Part shown: positions 48,370 through 58,670 of the stretch, one piece after another
How the letters are laid out: every line of letters begins with the position of its first letter
Position numbering within the stretch: the stretch's first letter is position 1
Source of the DNA: Alphaproteobacteria bacterium
GTDB lineage: Bacteria > Pseudomonadota > Alphaproteobacteria > UBA9219 > RGZA01
Length of the DNA stretch: 64,000 nucleotides
Assembly: GCA_033762625.1 (NCBI GenBank)
Contig: JANRLI010000007.1
Span: 62,001-126,000, forward strand
Direction of reading: 5' to 3'
Program-made: the position numbers and the translations under genes
Notes under the pieces: model-generated
Database searches by the model: none
Told to the model about the DNA's origin: nothing
Seen by the model: the letters and a program-made list of their open reading frames with translations, nothing else

Positions 48370-48855
48370 ATGAGCATATTTCATTCCGTAAAACGCTTTT
48401 TGTTGTGGGATATTATCAAGGGAATGGCGTTGACCTTCTCGTATATGTTCCGCCGCCGTGTGACGATTAACTATCCGTTTGAAAAAGGGCCGATTGGTCC
48501 ACGCTTTCGCGGTGAACACGCACTTCGCCGCTACCCAAACGGCGAAGAACGCTGCATTGCCTGCAAGCTGTGTGAAGCGATTTGCCCTGCGCAAGCAATT
48601 ACCATCGAAGCAGAACCACGCGAAGATGGTAGCCGGCGTACCACGCGCTACGACATCGATATGATTAAGTGCATCTATTGCGGCCTATGCCAGGAAGCAT
48701 GCCCCGTTGACGCCATTGTGGAAGGCCCGAATTTTGAGTACGCGACGCTGACGCGCGAAGAACTTTACTACAACAAGGAAAAATTATTGGCGAACGGGGA
48801 CCGCTGGGAACCCGAAATTGCAGCCAATATGACCAAAGATGCCCCTTATAGGTAA
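48370..48855 (+). CDS. nuoI: NADH-quinone oxidoreductase subunit I
   Basis: NuoI carries clusters N6a and N6b. Two 8Fe-ferredoxin-type motifs are visible: [16 protein letters not shown] and [16 protein letters not shown]. The ATG at 48370, directly after the nuoH stop, gives 161 residues; an open frame back to 48313 lies within nuo[21 protein letters not shown] before the first motif is typical of the alphaproteobacterial and mitochondrial TYKY form. Confidence 0.97.
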   Translation: MSIFHSVKRFLLWDIIKGMALTFSYMFRRRVTINYPFEKGPIGPRFRGEHALRRYPNGEERCIACKLCEAICPAQAITIEAEPREDGSRRTTRYDIDMIKCIYCGLCQEACPVDAIVEGPNFEYATLTREELYYNKEKLLANGDRWEPEIAANMTKDAPYR

Positions 48856-48862
48856 GCCTTAA

Positions 48863-49489
48863 ATGAACGCTGAACTTATTCCTACTTTTTTATTTTATCT
48901 GTTTGCTGGTGTGCTGGTGCTATCAGCCATGATGGTGATTGCATCACGCAACCCTGTGCATTCGGTTCTATTCCTTATCCTTGCATTCTTTAATGCGGCG
49001 GGGCTGTTCTTGCTGCTGGGCGCGGAATTTGCGGCCTTCATTTTGGTGATTGTGTATGTGGGCGCGGTCGCCGTGCTGTTCCTGTTCGTTGTGATGATGC
49101 TGGATATCGATTTCGAAGCCTTGCGCAAAGGCGCATGGAAATCACTCCCTGTCGGCATTCTGGTTGGTCTTGTGCTGGTATCGCAAATGGTGATGACCGC
49201 GATAAATTGGCAGAGCCTGCCAACGGCTGGCTCTAGTATTCTCTCTCCTGCTGCCAAACACGCTGCTGCAACAAATACGCAGGCGATTGGTCAGATTTTA
49301 TATACCGATTATGTCTATCCGTTCCAGATTGCGGGCCTGATTTTGCTGGTAGCCATGATCGGCGCGATTGTGCTTACGCTGCGTGATCGCGGCGGCGTAT
49401 TGCGCCAGAACATCAATAGCCAGATTACCCGCAAGCGCAGCGATGCCGTTGAAATCCGCAAAGTTCAGAAAGGCGCAGGCATATCATGA
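48863..49489 (+). CDS. nuoJ: NADH-quinone oxidoreductase subunit J
   Basis: NuoJ is a membrane subunit with five helices (208 residues). The third helix region [24 protein letters not shown] contains the conserved [12 protein letters not shown] stretch that undergoes a pi-bulge change in complex I. The C-terminal tail is basic. Its stop overlaps the nuoK start by four bases. Confidence 0.95.
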   Translation: MNAELIPTFLFYLFAGVLVLSAMMVIASRNPVHSVLFLILAFFNAAGLFLLLGAEFAAFILVIVYVGAVAVLFLFVVMMLDIDFEALRKGAWKSLPVGILVGLVLVSQMVMTAINWQSLPTAGSSILSPAAKHAAATNTQAIGQILYTDYVYPFQIAGLILLVAMIGAIVLTLRDRGGVLRQNINSQITRKRSDAVEIRKVQKGAGIS

Positions 49490-49797
49490 TGCCCATTACC
49501 ATTCATCACTTTCTGGCCGTTGCCGCCATTTTATTCACCATCGGTGTGTTCGGGATTTTCCTGAACCGCAAGAACATCATCGTCATTCTTATGTCGATTG
49601 AACTTATCTTGCTGTCGGTCAACATCAACTTTGTCGCTTTTGGCGCGCAGCTGGGTGATTTGACGGGGCAGGTGTTCACCTTATTCGTGCTGACTGTTGC
49701 GGCTGCTGAAGCTGCCATTGGCCTTGCCATTCTTGTGGTCTATTTCCGCAATCGCAACACGATTGCGGTTGACGATATCAATATGATGAAGGGCTAA
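49486..49797 (+). CDS. nuoK: NADH-quinone oxidoreductase subunit K
   Basis: NuoK is a three-helix membrane subunit that takes part in proton transfer. Its 103 residues include [20 protein letters not shown] and the second buried glutamate in [15 protein letters not shown]. Two consecutive ATGs are possible; the first overlaps the nuoJ stop. nuoL starts four bases after its stop. Confidence 0.96.
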   Translation: MMPITIHHFLAVAAILFTIGVFGIFLNRKNIIVILMSIELILLSVNINFVAFGAQLGDLTGQVFTLFVLTVAAAEAAIGLAILVVYFRNRNTIAVDDINMMKG

Positions 49798-49801
49798 GCT
49801 G

Positions 49802-51748
49802 ATGCCAATCGAAGTACTTGCCCTGTTTTTTCCACTCTTCGGCGCGCTGATAACGGGCTTCTTTGGCCGCAAGCTGGGTGACCGCGCATCGCAAATTATT
49901 ACCTGCGGGTTCATGCTCGCATTGTCGGTTGTGGCGGTAATGCAATTCAATAATGTTGCACTCAATGGTCACAATAGCAGCTACGTTATTGCTACATGGA
50001 TACAATCGGGTGATTTGCGCGCCAATTGGAGCGTGATGTGGGACACCTTGACCGCCATCATGGTTGGTGTGGTGGCGATTGTGTCAACCTGCGTGCACAT
50101 TTATTCGGTAGGCTATATGAGCCATGATAAGTGCCAGCCACGTTTCATGTGCTATCTGTCACTGTTTACCTTCTTCATGTTGATGCTGGTAACGGGCGAT
50201 AACCTAATCCAGATGTTCTTTGGCTGGGAAGGCGTGGGGCTTGCGTCCTACCTACTCATCAATTTCTGGTTTGAAAAGGAAAGCGCCAATAATGCATCCA
50301 TCAAGGCGTTCCTTGTGAACCGCGTGGGCGATTTTGGTTTTGCTTTGGGTATCTTTGGTTGCTTTATGCTGTTCGGGTCGGTTGAATTCTCCGCCATTTT
50401 TGAACAGGCCAAAAACTTTGTTGGCAAAGACATCCACTTCCTTGGCATGAACCTGTCTGCCCTTGATACCGTTTGCTTGCTGCTGTTTGTCGGCGCGATG
50501 GGTAAATCTGCGCAATTGTTACTGCACACCTGGCTGCCCGATGCGATGGAAGGGCCAACGCCTGTATCTGCTCTTATTCACGCTGCCACCATGGTTACGG
50601 CGGGCGTCTTCATGACCGCTCGTTTGTCGCCGCTGTTTGAATATGCACCTGTTGCCCTAATGGTCATCACGGTTCTTGGCGCTTTAACATCGATTGTTGC
50701 GGCAACCATTGGTTTAACGCAGTTCGATATTAAGCGCGTGATTGCGTATTCCACTATGTCGCAATTGGGCTATATGTTCTTTGCCGCAGGCGTGTCTGCG
50801 TATTCTGTTTCTATTTTTCACTTGATGACCCATGCATTCTTCAAGGCGCTGTTATTCCTTGGTGCCGGTTCGGTTATCCATGCGCTATCGGGTGAGCAAG
50901 ATATGCGCAAAATGGGCGGTATCTGGAAAGTTATTCCAACCACCTATGTGCTGATGTGGATTGGTTCGCTTGCGCTTGCAGGTGTGGGCATTCCAGGCCT
51001 TTATGGGTTTGCGGGTTTCTATTCCAAAGACGCCATTTTGGAAGCAGCCTTTGCCGCGCATAGCGGAGTGGGCGAGTTCGCGTATTGGATGGGTATTCTG
51101 GCCGCGTTTATGACTGCATTCTATTCATGGCGTTTGATTATGATGACCTTCCACGGCAAGCATCAAGGTGATCACCATGTGCTTGATCATGCACATGAAA
51201 GCCCGCCAGTTATGCTTATCCCCTTATTCGTGTTGGCGACTGGCGCATTGGTTGCCGGTATATTGTTCTTTGATATGTTCACAGAAAAAGAAGCAATGGA
51301 ACATTTCTGGGGCGAAGCATTGCTTGTTTTAAAAGAACATCCCGCAATGGAAAACATGCATCATGTGCCGGAATGGGTGAAGCTTGCGCCGCTGGGTGCT
51401 GCGGTTAGCGGAATTGTTCTGGCAATTCTGTTCTATGGCCCTTGGAAAGGTGTTCCGGCTGCCATTACACGGGTGTTTGGCCCGCTCTACACGCTGGTCT
51501 ATAACAAATACTACTTCGATGAGATCTATAACTTTATCTTTGTCAAAGGCGCAAATGCACTTGGCCGTTTCTTCTTCCAGTTTGGTGATAACAAAGTGAT
51601 TGATGGCCTTGGCCCAGATGGAGTTTCGGCCCTGTCTAAAACCGCCGCCGCGCAGGTCAGCAAATTACAGACAGGTTATATCTATCACTATGCATTTGCA
51701 GTGGTCATTGGGCTTGTCGCCTTTCTTATCTGGATGGGCAGGGGTTAA
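49802..51748 (+). CDS. nuoL: NADH-quinone oxidoreductase subunit L
   Basis: NuoL is the distal antiporter-like proton pump with the long lateral helix at its C-terminus. At 648 residues it has about 16 membrane segments. FFGWEGVGLASYLLINFW, LLHTWLPDAMEGPTPVSALI and IKRVIAYSTMSQLGYMFFA are family hallmarks, with the conserved glutamate and lysines of the pump channel in place. nuoM follows three bases later. Confidence 0.97.
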   Translation: MPIEVLALFFPLFGALITGFFGRKLGDRASQIITCGFMLALSVVAVMQFNNVALNGHNSSYVIATWIQSGDLRANWSVMWDTLTAIMVGVVAIVSTCVHIYSVGYMSHDKCQPRFMCYLSLFTFFMLMLVTGDNLIQMFFGWEGVGLASYLLINFWFEKESANNASIKAFLVNRVGDFGFALGIFGCFMLFGSVEFSAIFEQAKNFVGKDIHFLGMNLSALDTVCLLLFVGAMGKSAQLLLHTWLPDAMEGPTPVSALIHAATMVTAGVFMTARLSPLFEYAPVALMVITVLGALTSIVAATIGLTQFDIKRVIAYSTMSQLGYMFFAAGVSAYSVSIFHLMTHAFFKALLFLGAGSVIHALSGEQDMRKMGGIWKVIPTTYVLMWIGSLALAGVGIPGLYGFAGFYSKDAILEAAFAAHSGVGEFAYWMGILAAFMTAFYSWRLIMMTFHGKHQGDHHVLDHAHESPPVMLIPLFVLATGALVAGILFFDMFTEKEAMEHFWGEALLVLKEHPAMENMHHVPEWVKLAPLGAAVSGIVLAILFYGPWKGVPAAITRVFGPLYTLVYNKYYFDEIYNFIFVKGANALGRFFFQFGDNKVIDGLGPDGVSALSKTAAAQVSKLQTGYIYHYAFAVVIGLVAFLIWMGRG

Positions 51749-51751
51749 ACC

Positions 51752-53338
51752 ATGGAACAGCTTTTACAACTTCCATTACTGACTATTGTGAACTTCCTGC
51801 CGCTGGTTGGCGTTGCAGTGCTGATGATGTTGCCGGGACACGGTGCGGGCACCGATAATACGGCCAAGCACATTGCATTCTGGACCAGTATTGCAACCTT
51901 TGTTGTCAGTGCATTCATTCTGTTCCATTTCAATGGTAATTCAGCCGGTCTGCAATTCGTTGAGGAAGCAGATTGGATGACGCTGGGCACGGTAAAGGTC
52001 CTTTATAAAAAAGGTATAGACGGATTGTCGGTATGGTTTGTGGTCGCATCTGCATTCTTGATGCCGCTGTGTTTCCTTGCCGCATGGGATAGCGTGAAAG
52101 AACGTGTGCGCGAATTCCTGATCGCCCTTTTGGTTCTTGAAACGATGATGATCGGCATGTTCACTGCCCTCGACTTCATCTTATTCTACGTGTTCTTTGA
52201 AGGCGTATTGCTCCCTATGTTCCTCATTGTGGGCGTATGGGGCGGTTCTGGCCGCGTACATGCCGCATATAAGTTCTTTATCTATACGCTGCTGGGTTCG
52301 GTGCTGATGCTGGTTGCGGTGATGGCGATGTGCATCCATATGCACACAACCGACATGACCGCCATGTTCAATGCCCATTTTCCAAAAGAATGGCAGACAT
52401 GGCTATGGTTCGCGTTCTTCGCATCCTTTGCGGTTAAAACACCAATGTGGCCGGTTCATACATGGTTGCCTTATGCCCACGTGGAAGCGCCAACAACAGG
52501 TTCGGTTATTCTGGCGGGTATTTTGTTGAAAATGGGTGGCTATGGCTTCATCCGTGTCTCGATGCAAATGCTGCCTGCGGCAAGTCATGAATTTACGAAT
52601 TTCATGTTTATTCTGTCCGGTATGGCGATTGTTTATACATCACTCGTTGCGCTGGTGCAGGGTGATTTGAAAAAACTGATTGCCTATTCATCTGTCGCGC
52701 ATATGGGGTATGTAACCATGGGTGCCTTCACCGGCACCCAGCAAGGCATGGAAGGCAGTGTAATGGTGATGCTATCCCACACCATTGTGTCGTCGGCATT
52801 ATTCCTGTGCGTGGGTGTGCTCTATGACCGTTTGCATACGCGCGAAATCGCGCGCTATGGCGGCGTTGTAAATAACATGCCGCATTTTGCGTTGTTTGCC
52901 ATGCTGTTCACCATGGCATCCATCGGTTTTCCGGCAACCAGCGGCTTTGTTGGCGAATTGCTGGCGATGCAGGGCGCTTTCCTTGTGAATACATGGATGG
53001 CGGCTGTGGCTGGCCTTGGCGTCATTCTTGGCGCGGCCTACATGCTGTGGTTATACCGCCGCGTGTTCTTTGGCCCATTGAACAAGCCTGATGTAGCAGA
53101 GATGAAGGATTTAACATGGAAAGAATATGCGGTGTTTACCCCGCTTGCCATTCTAACCTTGTGGATGGGAATTCAACCCGGCGTATTTAAAGATATCACC
53201 GCGCCGGCTTTGAAAGCGATTGTGGTCAGTTACCAGCAACACGCACCCGTAACATCGCAGGCTTTGCCAGTCGAGGAACCTTCGCCGCTGCCAACCAAAA
53301 AACCCGCCAAACGTCCCGCCACTCAGGATGAGCATTAA
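51752..53338 (+). CDS. nuoM: NADH-quinone oxidoreductase subunit M
   Basis: NuoM is the second antiporter-like proton pump of the membrane arm (528 residues, about 14 helices). YVFFEGVLLPMFLIVGVWGG, TPMWPVHTWLPYAHVEAPT and LKKLIAYSSVAHMGYV are characteristic. A hydrophilic tail of about 30 residues rich in Pro and Lys (PSPLPTKKPAKRPATQDEH) is longer than usual and probably cytoplasmic. nuoN follows two bases later. Confidence 0.97.
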   Translation: MEQLLQLPLLTIVNFLPLVGVAVLMMLPGHGAGTDNTAKHIAFWTSIATFVVSAFILFHFNGNSAGLQFVEEADWMTLGTVKVLYKKGIDGLSVWFVVASAFLMPLCFLAAWDSVKERVREFLIALLVLETMMIGMFTALDFILFYVFFEGVLLPMFLIVGVWGGSGRVHAAYKFFIYTLLGSVLMLVAVMAMCIHMHTTDMTAMFNAHFPKEWQTWLWFAFFASFAVKTPMWPVHTWLPYAHVEAPTTGSVILAGILLKMGGYGFIRVSMQMLPAASHEFTNFMFILSGMAIVYTSLVALVQGDLKKLIAYSSVAHMGYVTMGAFTGTQQGMEGSVMVMLSHTIVSSALFLCVGVLYDRLHTREIARYGGVVNNMPHFALFAMLFTMASIGFPATSGFVGELLAMQGAFLVNTWMAAVAGLGVILGAAYMLWLYRRVFFGPLNKPDVAEMKDLTWKEYAVFTPLAILTLWMGIQPGVFKDITAPALKAIVVSYQQHAPVTSQALPVEEPSPLPTKKPAKRPATQDEH

Positions 53339-53340
53339 TC

Positions 53341-54777
53341 ATGGAATTGACCGATTTATATCCTGTTGCCGCTGAAATCTTTCTGGCCTGCGTTGGAATG
53401 CTATTGCTGTTATGGGGCGCGATGGCGGGGGATAAGTCAACTGGCGCGATAACCGTCGCAACAGGTATTGCATTCATCATCGCCATATTCACTTCGTTGC
53501 ATCACGAAGCTGCCAAAGTAATCGTAATGGGCGGGCATGTGGGGTCGAATGCTTATGTGCTGTTTGTTAAAGTGCTGCTGTTACTTTCTGCGCTTGCATC
53601 GCTGGTTCTTAGCCAGCATTTCCTGAAATCATCGAAGCTCAGCCGTCCAGAATATCCGGTGCTGGTTCTGTTTGCCACGCTTGGCATGATGCTGATGGTT
53701 TCTGCCGAAAGCTTGCTTGGGCTTTACATGGGCCTCGAACTCCAAAGCTTGACACTCTATGTGCTCGCAGCATTCCGCCGTGATAATGCCAAATCATCTG
53801 AAAGTGGTTTGAAGTATTTCGTGCTGGGCGCACTGGCTTCCGGTTTGCTGCTCTATGGTATTTCACTGATTTATGGTGGTTCGGGTACAATTTTATTTGG
53901 CCAGTTGCGCGAAGTGATAACCGCAGACAAGCCGCCCGTTGAACTCGTGCTGGGTTTTGTATTTATTCTGGCGGCCATGGCGTTCAAAATCTCTGCTGTG
54001 CCATTCCATATGTGGACACCCGATGTGTATGAAGGCGCCCCGACACCGGTGACCGCTTTCTTTGCGGCAGCACCAAAACTTGCAGGCATCGCGCTGCTCA
54101 TCAAACTGCTTTACGTGCCGTTCCACGGCCTGCTAGCCCAGAGCACGCCTATCATTCTGGTGCTCTCGGTTGCATCGATGGCGCTTGGCGCATTTGCCGC
54201 TATTGCCCAAAGCAATATCAAACGCATGATGGCGTATTCTTCGATCGGCCATGTGGGGTTTGCATTGGTTGGCCTTGTGGCTGGCGGTTTGGAAGGCGTG
54301 CAGGCAACACTGCTTTATTTGCTCATCTATTTGCCGATGACACTTGGCGCATTTGGCATCATCCTCTCCCTGCGCCGTGATGACGTGTATCTGGAGCAAA
54401 TCAGTGATTTGGCGGGGTTGTCCAAAACGCGTCCTGCGCTGGCGGCCATCATGACCGTTTTCATGTTCTCCATGATGGGTATCCCACCGCTTGCTGGCTT
54501 CTTTAGTAAATTCTATGTATTCCTTGCCGCTGTGCAGTCGGGGTATGTCTGGCTTGCGGTATTGGGCGTGTGCCTAAGTGTGGTTGGCGCCTATTATTAT
54601 CTCCGCATCATCAAAATCATGTATTTTGATAAGCAGATGGAAACTTTCCAGCGCGTTCCTGGTTGGGGTGTTGCAACCTTGCTTGGCGTAACGGTGCTGT
54701 TTATACTGGCGCTGGCTGTAAGGCCTGAATGGGCACTTACCCTTACGCATGATGCGGCACAGGCCCTGATAAACTAA
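53341..54777 (+). CDS. nuoN: NADH-quinone oxidoreductase subunit N
   Basis: NuoN is the third antiporter-like proton pump, next to NuoK. It is 478 residues with about 14 helices; LLGLYMGLELQSLTLYVLAA, VPFHMWTPDVYEGAPTPVTA and IKRMMAYSSIGHVGFALVG are diagnostic. It completes the nuoA-nuoN set of fourteen. birA follows after 21 bases, the usual alphaproteobacterial continuation. Confidence 0.97.
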   Translation: MELTDLYPVAAEIFLACVGMLLLLWGAMAGDKSTGAITVATGIAFIIAIFTSLHHEAAKVIVMGGHVGSNAYVLFVKVLLLLSALASLVLSQHFLKSSKLSRPEYPVLVLFATLGMMLMVSAESLLGLYMGLELQSLTLYVLAAFRRDNAKSSESGLKYFVLGALASGLLLYGISLIYGGSGTILFGQLREVITADKPPVELVLGFVFILAAMAFKISAVPFHMWTPDVYEGAPTPVTAFFAAAPKLAGIALLIKLLYVPFHGLLAQSTPIILVLSVASMALGAFAAIAQSNIKRMMAYSSIGHVGFALVGLVAGGLEGVQATLLYLLIYLPMTLGAFGIILSLRRDDVYLEQISDLAGLSKTRPALAAIMTVFMFSMMGIPPLAGFFSKFYVFLAAVQSGYVWLAVLGVCLSVVGAYYYLRIIKIMYFDKQMETFQRVPGWGVATLLGVTVLFILALAVRPEWALTLTHDAAQALIN

Positions 54778-54798
54778 ACCGTTTGGCTAATTTGAATT

Positions 54799-55584
54799 AT
54801 GGACCTGCCACCAGGTTACACCTATATCCCGCTTGAAAAAGTCGGAAGTACCAACCAAGAGGCTGCGCGCTTTTTAAATGAAGGTGCTGCCTTTGATCGC
54901 AGCGTAATTACCGCTAAAGAACAAGGTGCAGGGCGCGGGCGCGGCAGTCGCGTTTGGGATTCCCCGCTGGGTAATTTGTATGCCACGCTGGTATTGAAAC
55001 CCGACCGCCCTCAAATCGAATGGGGGCAGTTGTGTTTTGTATTGTCGTTGGCGATTGCCGAAGCGCTTAAAAGCATTCTTTCCAACAAAAGCCAAGTGCA
55101 GGTCAAATGGCCTAATGATGTGCTGGTGAATGCCAAAAAGATTTCTGGAATTTTACTGGAAGCCCATCAAACCCCATCAGGTCAAAACGTGATGCTGGTG
55201 GGCTTTGGCGTGAATTGCCGCACCCACCCCGAAGGCGCACTTTTTCCGGCAACTGACCTCATTCTTGAAGGCGCCAAGCAGCAGGATGCAACCCCTGAAA
55301 GTGTTCTAGCCCTTATTTTGCAGCAATTTGAGCCGCTTTATCAAAATTGGCTGGCTTTGGGGCTTAAAAACATTCGCCCTGAATGGCTAAATCTTGCTAA
55401 AAACTTGGATGAAACCATTTCTATCCGTGTGTCGGAGTTTTTGCCGGATGGCGGTAAAATTACCGGCACATTTATAGGCGTGGATGAAGAAAGCGGCGCG
55501 TTGCTGCTGAAGGAAAATGATGGCCTTGTCCATCGCATCACCCATGGCGATGTGTTTTTTCCTGAAAAAAGTAAGAGTGAATAA
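54799..55584 (+). CDS. birA: Biotin-[acetyl-CoA-carboxylase] ligase
   Basis: This enzyme activates biotin with ATP and attaches it to the biotin carrier protein of acetyl-CoA carboxylase. The 261-residue protein has the ligase domain (GAGRGRGSRVWDSPLGNLYAT for biotinyl-AMP, VKWPNDVLVNAKKISGILLE) and the small C-terminal domain, but no N-terminal helix-turn-helix, so it is not the repressor form. coaX starts on the base after its stop, and translation is probably coupled. Confidence 0.94.
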   Translation: MDLPPGYTYIPLEKVGSTNQEAARFLNEGAAFDRSVITAKEQGAGRGRGSRVWDSPLGNLYATLVLKPDRPQIEWGQLCFVLSLAIAEALKSILSNKSQVQVKWPNDVLVNAKKISGILLEAHQTPSGQNVMLVGFGVNCRTHPEGALFPATDLILEGAKQQDATPESVLALILQQFEPLYQNWLALGLKNIRPEWLNLAKNLDETISIRVSEFLPDGGKITGTFIGVDEESGALLLKENDGLVHRITHGDVFFPEKSKSE

Positions 55585-56364
55585 ATGCTACTGTGTATCG
55601 ATGCTGGAAATACCAATGTTGTGTTTGCTGCCTTTGACGGGCAAACGCTTAAAGGCGCGTGGCGCAGCGCAACCGACGGGAAGCGCACCAAGGATGAATA
55701 CAGCGCATTCTTATCCCATTGGCTAAAAGAAGCAGGCATTAAGCCATCTGATTTCAAAGCCGCCATTATCGCATCGGTTGTCCCGGATTTGGATTTCACA
55801 CTCAAAACCCTGTGCCGCCAGTTCTTTAACTGCGAACCATTAATTATCGGCCAGAGTACGATGGATTTGGGGATTAAGGCATTGTTGCCGCGCCCACAGG
55901 AAGTTGGCGCTGACCGCTTGGTAAATGCGGTCGCGGCCTGCCATGTTTATGGCCCACCACTTATTATCATCGATTTTGGCACAGCGACGACGTTTGATGT
56001 GGTCGATAGCGAAGGGTACAGAGGCGGCGCAATCGCTCCCGGCATCAATTTATCGCTGCAAGCGTTGCATATGGCGGCTGCCAAGCTGCCGCGCGTGAAT
56101 GTGGACAGGCCACAGCATGTCATCGGCACAACCACAATTGATGCGATGCAGTCCGGCGTTTACTGGGGGTATATCGGCCTCATAGAAGGCATGGTTGCGC
56201 GGCTACGCAGCGAATATGAAAAGATAAATAAAACCGCAATGACCGTGATTGCTACTGGCGGGCTTTCACCGTTGTTCCAGACAGGGACAGCCATCATCCA
56301 ACACGTGGATATGGATTTAACGCTAACGGGCCTGCGCCTGATTTATGAAAAGAATAAGAAATGA
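55585..56364 (+). CDS. coaX: Type III pantothenate kinase
   Basis: CoaX phosphorylates pantothenate, the first step of coenzyme A synthesis, and unlike type I kinases is not feedback-inhibited by CoA in characterised members. The ASKHA-fold motifs are CIDAGNTNVVFAAFDG at the N-terminus, PQEVGADRLVNAVAA and IIDFGTATTFDVV, then GGAIAPGI. At 259 residues it is normal. It overlaps the RNase J gene by four bases; the birA-coaX-rnj order is common in alphaproteobacteria. Confidence 0.95.
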   Translation: MLLCIDAGNTNVVFAAFDGQTLKGAWRSATDGKRTKDEYSAFLSHWLKEAGIKPSDFKAAIIASVVPDLDFTLKTLCRQFFNCEPLIIGQSTMDLGIKALLPRPQEVGADRLVNAVAACHVYGPPLIIIDFGTATTFDVVDSEGYRGGAIAPGINLSLQALHMAAAKLPRVNVDRPQHVIGTTTIDAMQSGVYWGYIGLIEGMVARLRSEYEKINKTAMTVIATGGLSPLFQTGTAIIQHVDMDLTLTGLRLIYEKNKK

Positions 56365-58049
56365 GTAAACCGAATAAAGACCTTTATCGTCCAGGCGATG
56401 ATGCCTTGTATTTTTTACCATTGGGCGGTGCTGGCGAAATTGGCATGAACCTTTCGCTGTATGGTACGCAAGGCAAATGGCTGATGGTCGATTTAGGTGT
56501 GACCTTTGCCGATGAAACCATGCCCGGCATAGACGTCATTATGCCTGACCCTACCTTTATTGCCGAGCGCAAGAATGATTTGGTGGGTTTGGTGCTTACC
56601 CATGGGCATGAAGACCATCTGGGTGCGATTGAATATCTTTGGCCGCAGCTGGAATGTCCCGTTTATGCAACGCCATTCACGGCGGCATTGCTGCGCGCAA
56701 AGCTGAAGGAACGCGACTTACAGCATAAAATCAGAATTATCGAAGTGCCGTTATCGGGCACGGTAAAGCTTGGCCCGTTTGAAATGCAATGGGTCAATAT
56801 TACGCATTCCATTCCTGAATCCAACTGCATCATCATCAAAACCAAACATGGGAATGTGTTGCATACGGGTGATTGGAAGTTTGATCCAACACCGCTTGTC
56901 GGTAACCCAACTGATGTTGAAACGCTAAAAGGGCTTGGCAGCAAAAATACACTGGCGATTGTGATGGATTCAACCAACGCTATGGTGCCGGGGCATTCGG
57001 GTTCGGAAAAAGATGTGCGTGAAGAATTCCGCAAGATCTTTAAGAATTATCATAACCGTATCGTGGTGACGTGCTTTTCAAGTAATGTGGCGCGGCTGTT
57101 GTCGGTGTTTTATGCGGCGCGTGAAAATGGCCGTGAAACCGCGCTGGTTGGACGTTCCCTATGGCGCATGGAACAGGCCGCGCGCGATACCGGTTATATT
57201 CCAAATGAAGTGCGTTTCCTGAATGAAGAAGAAGCGGGCTATGTACCGCGTGATAAGGTTGTTTACATCTGTACCGGAAGCCAAGGTGAATTCCGCGCCG
57301 CGCTGACCAAGCTTGCGACCGATAGCCATCAGGAACTAACGCTGGAGGAGGGCGATGTGGTCATGTATTCCTCACGCGAAATTCCTGGTAATGAAAAAGC
57401 AATTGCCAAGGTGCAAAACGCATTGGCGCGCCAAGGCATACAGGTGGTCACAGATAAAGATTACCCCATCCATGTGTCGGGTCATCCGTGTCAGGATGAA
57501 TTGACGCAAATGTACCAATGGGTACGCCCGCACATCGCATTGCCGGTGCATGGCGAAATGCGCCACCAGATGGAAAATGCGCGTATTGCCAAATTATGCC
57601 AGGTGCCGCATACGCTCATTCCTGCTAACGGCCAGATTATCCGGCTATCCGCAGCGGATGCGCCAGAAAAAGTGGGGGAGGTGCAATCGGGCCGCTGGGT
57701 GCTCGATGGTATCAAGGTTCGTCCACTATCCGACAGCGCGTTCAAAGATCGCACCAAGATGATGTGGAATGGCATGGCCGTTGTCACGCTGGTGGTCGAT
57801 GAAAAAGGAAAATTGCTGGTTGATCCGCAGATTACCATTAAAGGATTTGGCGTGGATGATAGTGCGCGTAGCGAACAGGATAAAAATATTGCGCGAGCCA
57901 GCGTGATCGAAGCGTTCGAAACCATGCCCAAATCACAACGCATCGATGATGTTGCAGTTCAACATGCGGTTAAGCATGCCGTACGCCGCGCTATGAATGA
58001 ACGCTATGGCAAAAAGCCGGTTACCGAAGTGCATGTGATGCGGGTGTAG
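56361..58049 (+). CDS. rnj: Ribonuclease J
   Basis: RNase J is a metallo-beta-lactamase-fold nuclease with 5'-3' exo- and endonuclease activity in mRNA decay and rRNA maturation. The catalytic zinc motif LTHGHEDHLGAI (HGHEDH, residues 81-86) and the beta-CASP motif regions GHSGSEKDVREEF, MYSSREIPGNE and HVSGHPCQDEL (with the final histidine in LPVHGEMRH) are present. At 562 residues it is complete. It is read in one message with coaX and the following small membrane protein gene. Confidence 0.95.
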   Translation: MSKPNKDLYRPGDDALYFLPLGGAGEIGMNLSLYGTQGKWLMVDLGVTFADETMPGIDVIMPDPTFIAERKNDLVGLVLTHGHEDHLGAIEYLWPQLECPVYATPFTAALLRAKLKERDLQHKIRIIEVPLSGTVKLGPFEMQWVNITHSIPESNCIIIKTKHGNVLHTGDWKFDPTPLVGNPTDVETLKGLGSKNTLAIVMDSTNAMVPGHSGSEKDVREEFRKIFKNYHNRIVVTCFSSNVARLLSVFYAARENGRETALVGRSLWRMEQAARDTGYIPNEVRFLNEEEAGYVPRDKVVYICTGSQGEFRAALTKLATDSHQELTLEEGDVVMYSSREIPGNEKAIAKVQNALARQGIQVVTDKDYPIHVSGHPCQDELTQMYQWVRPHIALPVHGEMRHQMENARIAKLCQVPHTLIPANGQIIRLSAADAPEKVGEVQSGRWVLDGIKVRPLSDSAFKDRTKMMWNGMAVVTLVVDEKGKLLVDPQITIKGFGVDDSARSEQDKNIARASVIEAFETMPKSQRIDDVAVQHAVKHAVRRAMNERYGKKPVTEVHVMRV

Positions 58050-58051
58050 AT

Positions 58052-58306
58052 ATGACCATAACCAGCGGTATTGTTCTGTTCGTGATTATCTGGTGGGTTG
58101 CTATTTTTGCGGTGCTGCCATGGGGTGTAAAGCATCCAACTGTTCAGGAAAAAGGGATGATGCCCGGCACGCCAGTGCAGCCGGATATGAAAAAGGTTGT
58201 GTTGCGCACCACCATACTGACCTGCATTTTATGGCTTTTCGTCTATGCGTTGGTGCAGTCGGATATCATTTCCTTCTCGCGCATGGCCAAAGAATGGGCC
58301 GATTAA
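58052..58306 (+). CDS. DUF1467 family membrane protein
   Basis: This 84-residue protein with two membrane helices (GIVLFVIIWWVAIFAVLPWG and ILTCILWLFVYALVQ) matches DUF1467, a family of unknown function found in alphaproteobacteria, usually between rnj or mce and proS. GVKHPTVQEKGMMPGTPVQP between the helices is the conserved loop. It starts two bases after the RNase J stop, so it is very likely cotranscribed. It overlaps the convergent next gene by four bases. Confidence 0.88.
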   Translation: MTITSGIVLFVIIWWVAIFAVLPWGVKHPTVQEKGMMPGTPVQPDMKKVVLRTTILTCILWLFVYALVQSDIISFSRMAKEWAD

Positions 58307-58596
58307 ACCGGCGATACTTCGAATTTGGTAACTTCAATCACTCTGCCGCTACTGGTGCGCGTGGGTTCGCTTGTTACCTTTAGCGTGCGCCCAATCATTT
58401 GGGTGACTTCACGAATAGCTGTTTCAAATTGTGATTGGCTGAGCTTTTTTCCTTCGCCCATATATTTAACCAGTTCCTCGCTGGCTGGGCCAATGCCTAT
58501 TGCAATTCCTTTATCTACAATACGAACTTCGATTGGTGCTTTGGGATATTTTGCAAGGTAGTTTTTTGCGCGGGCTGTGATAGGATCTTGGCTCAT
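58303..58596 (-). CDS. Hypothetical protein, 97 aa
   Basis: I do not recognise this small soluble protein. It reads as a compact alpha/beta domain (VRIVDKGIAIGIGPASEELV, then a helix QFETAIREVTQMIGRT and a strand VTKFEVSP). There is no signal peptide or cysteine. It is convergent with the DUF1467 gene with a four-base overlap and divergent from the DNA glycosylase gene. The frame is intact and its codon use is like that of its neighbours. Confidence 0.6.
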   Translation of the reverse strand: MSQDPITARAKNYLAKYPKAPIEVRIVDKGIAIGIGPASEELVKYMGEGKKLSQSQFETAIREVTQMIGRTLKVTSEPTRTSSGRVIEVTKFEVSPV

Positions 58597-58670
58597 GTGA
58601 TATGTAAAAAATTATGCACTCGTGTTACGAGTATTATTTACATAAAATCGCTTGAGGCAAAAGGATAAAA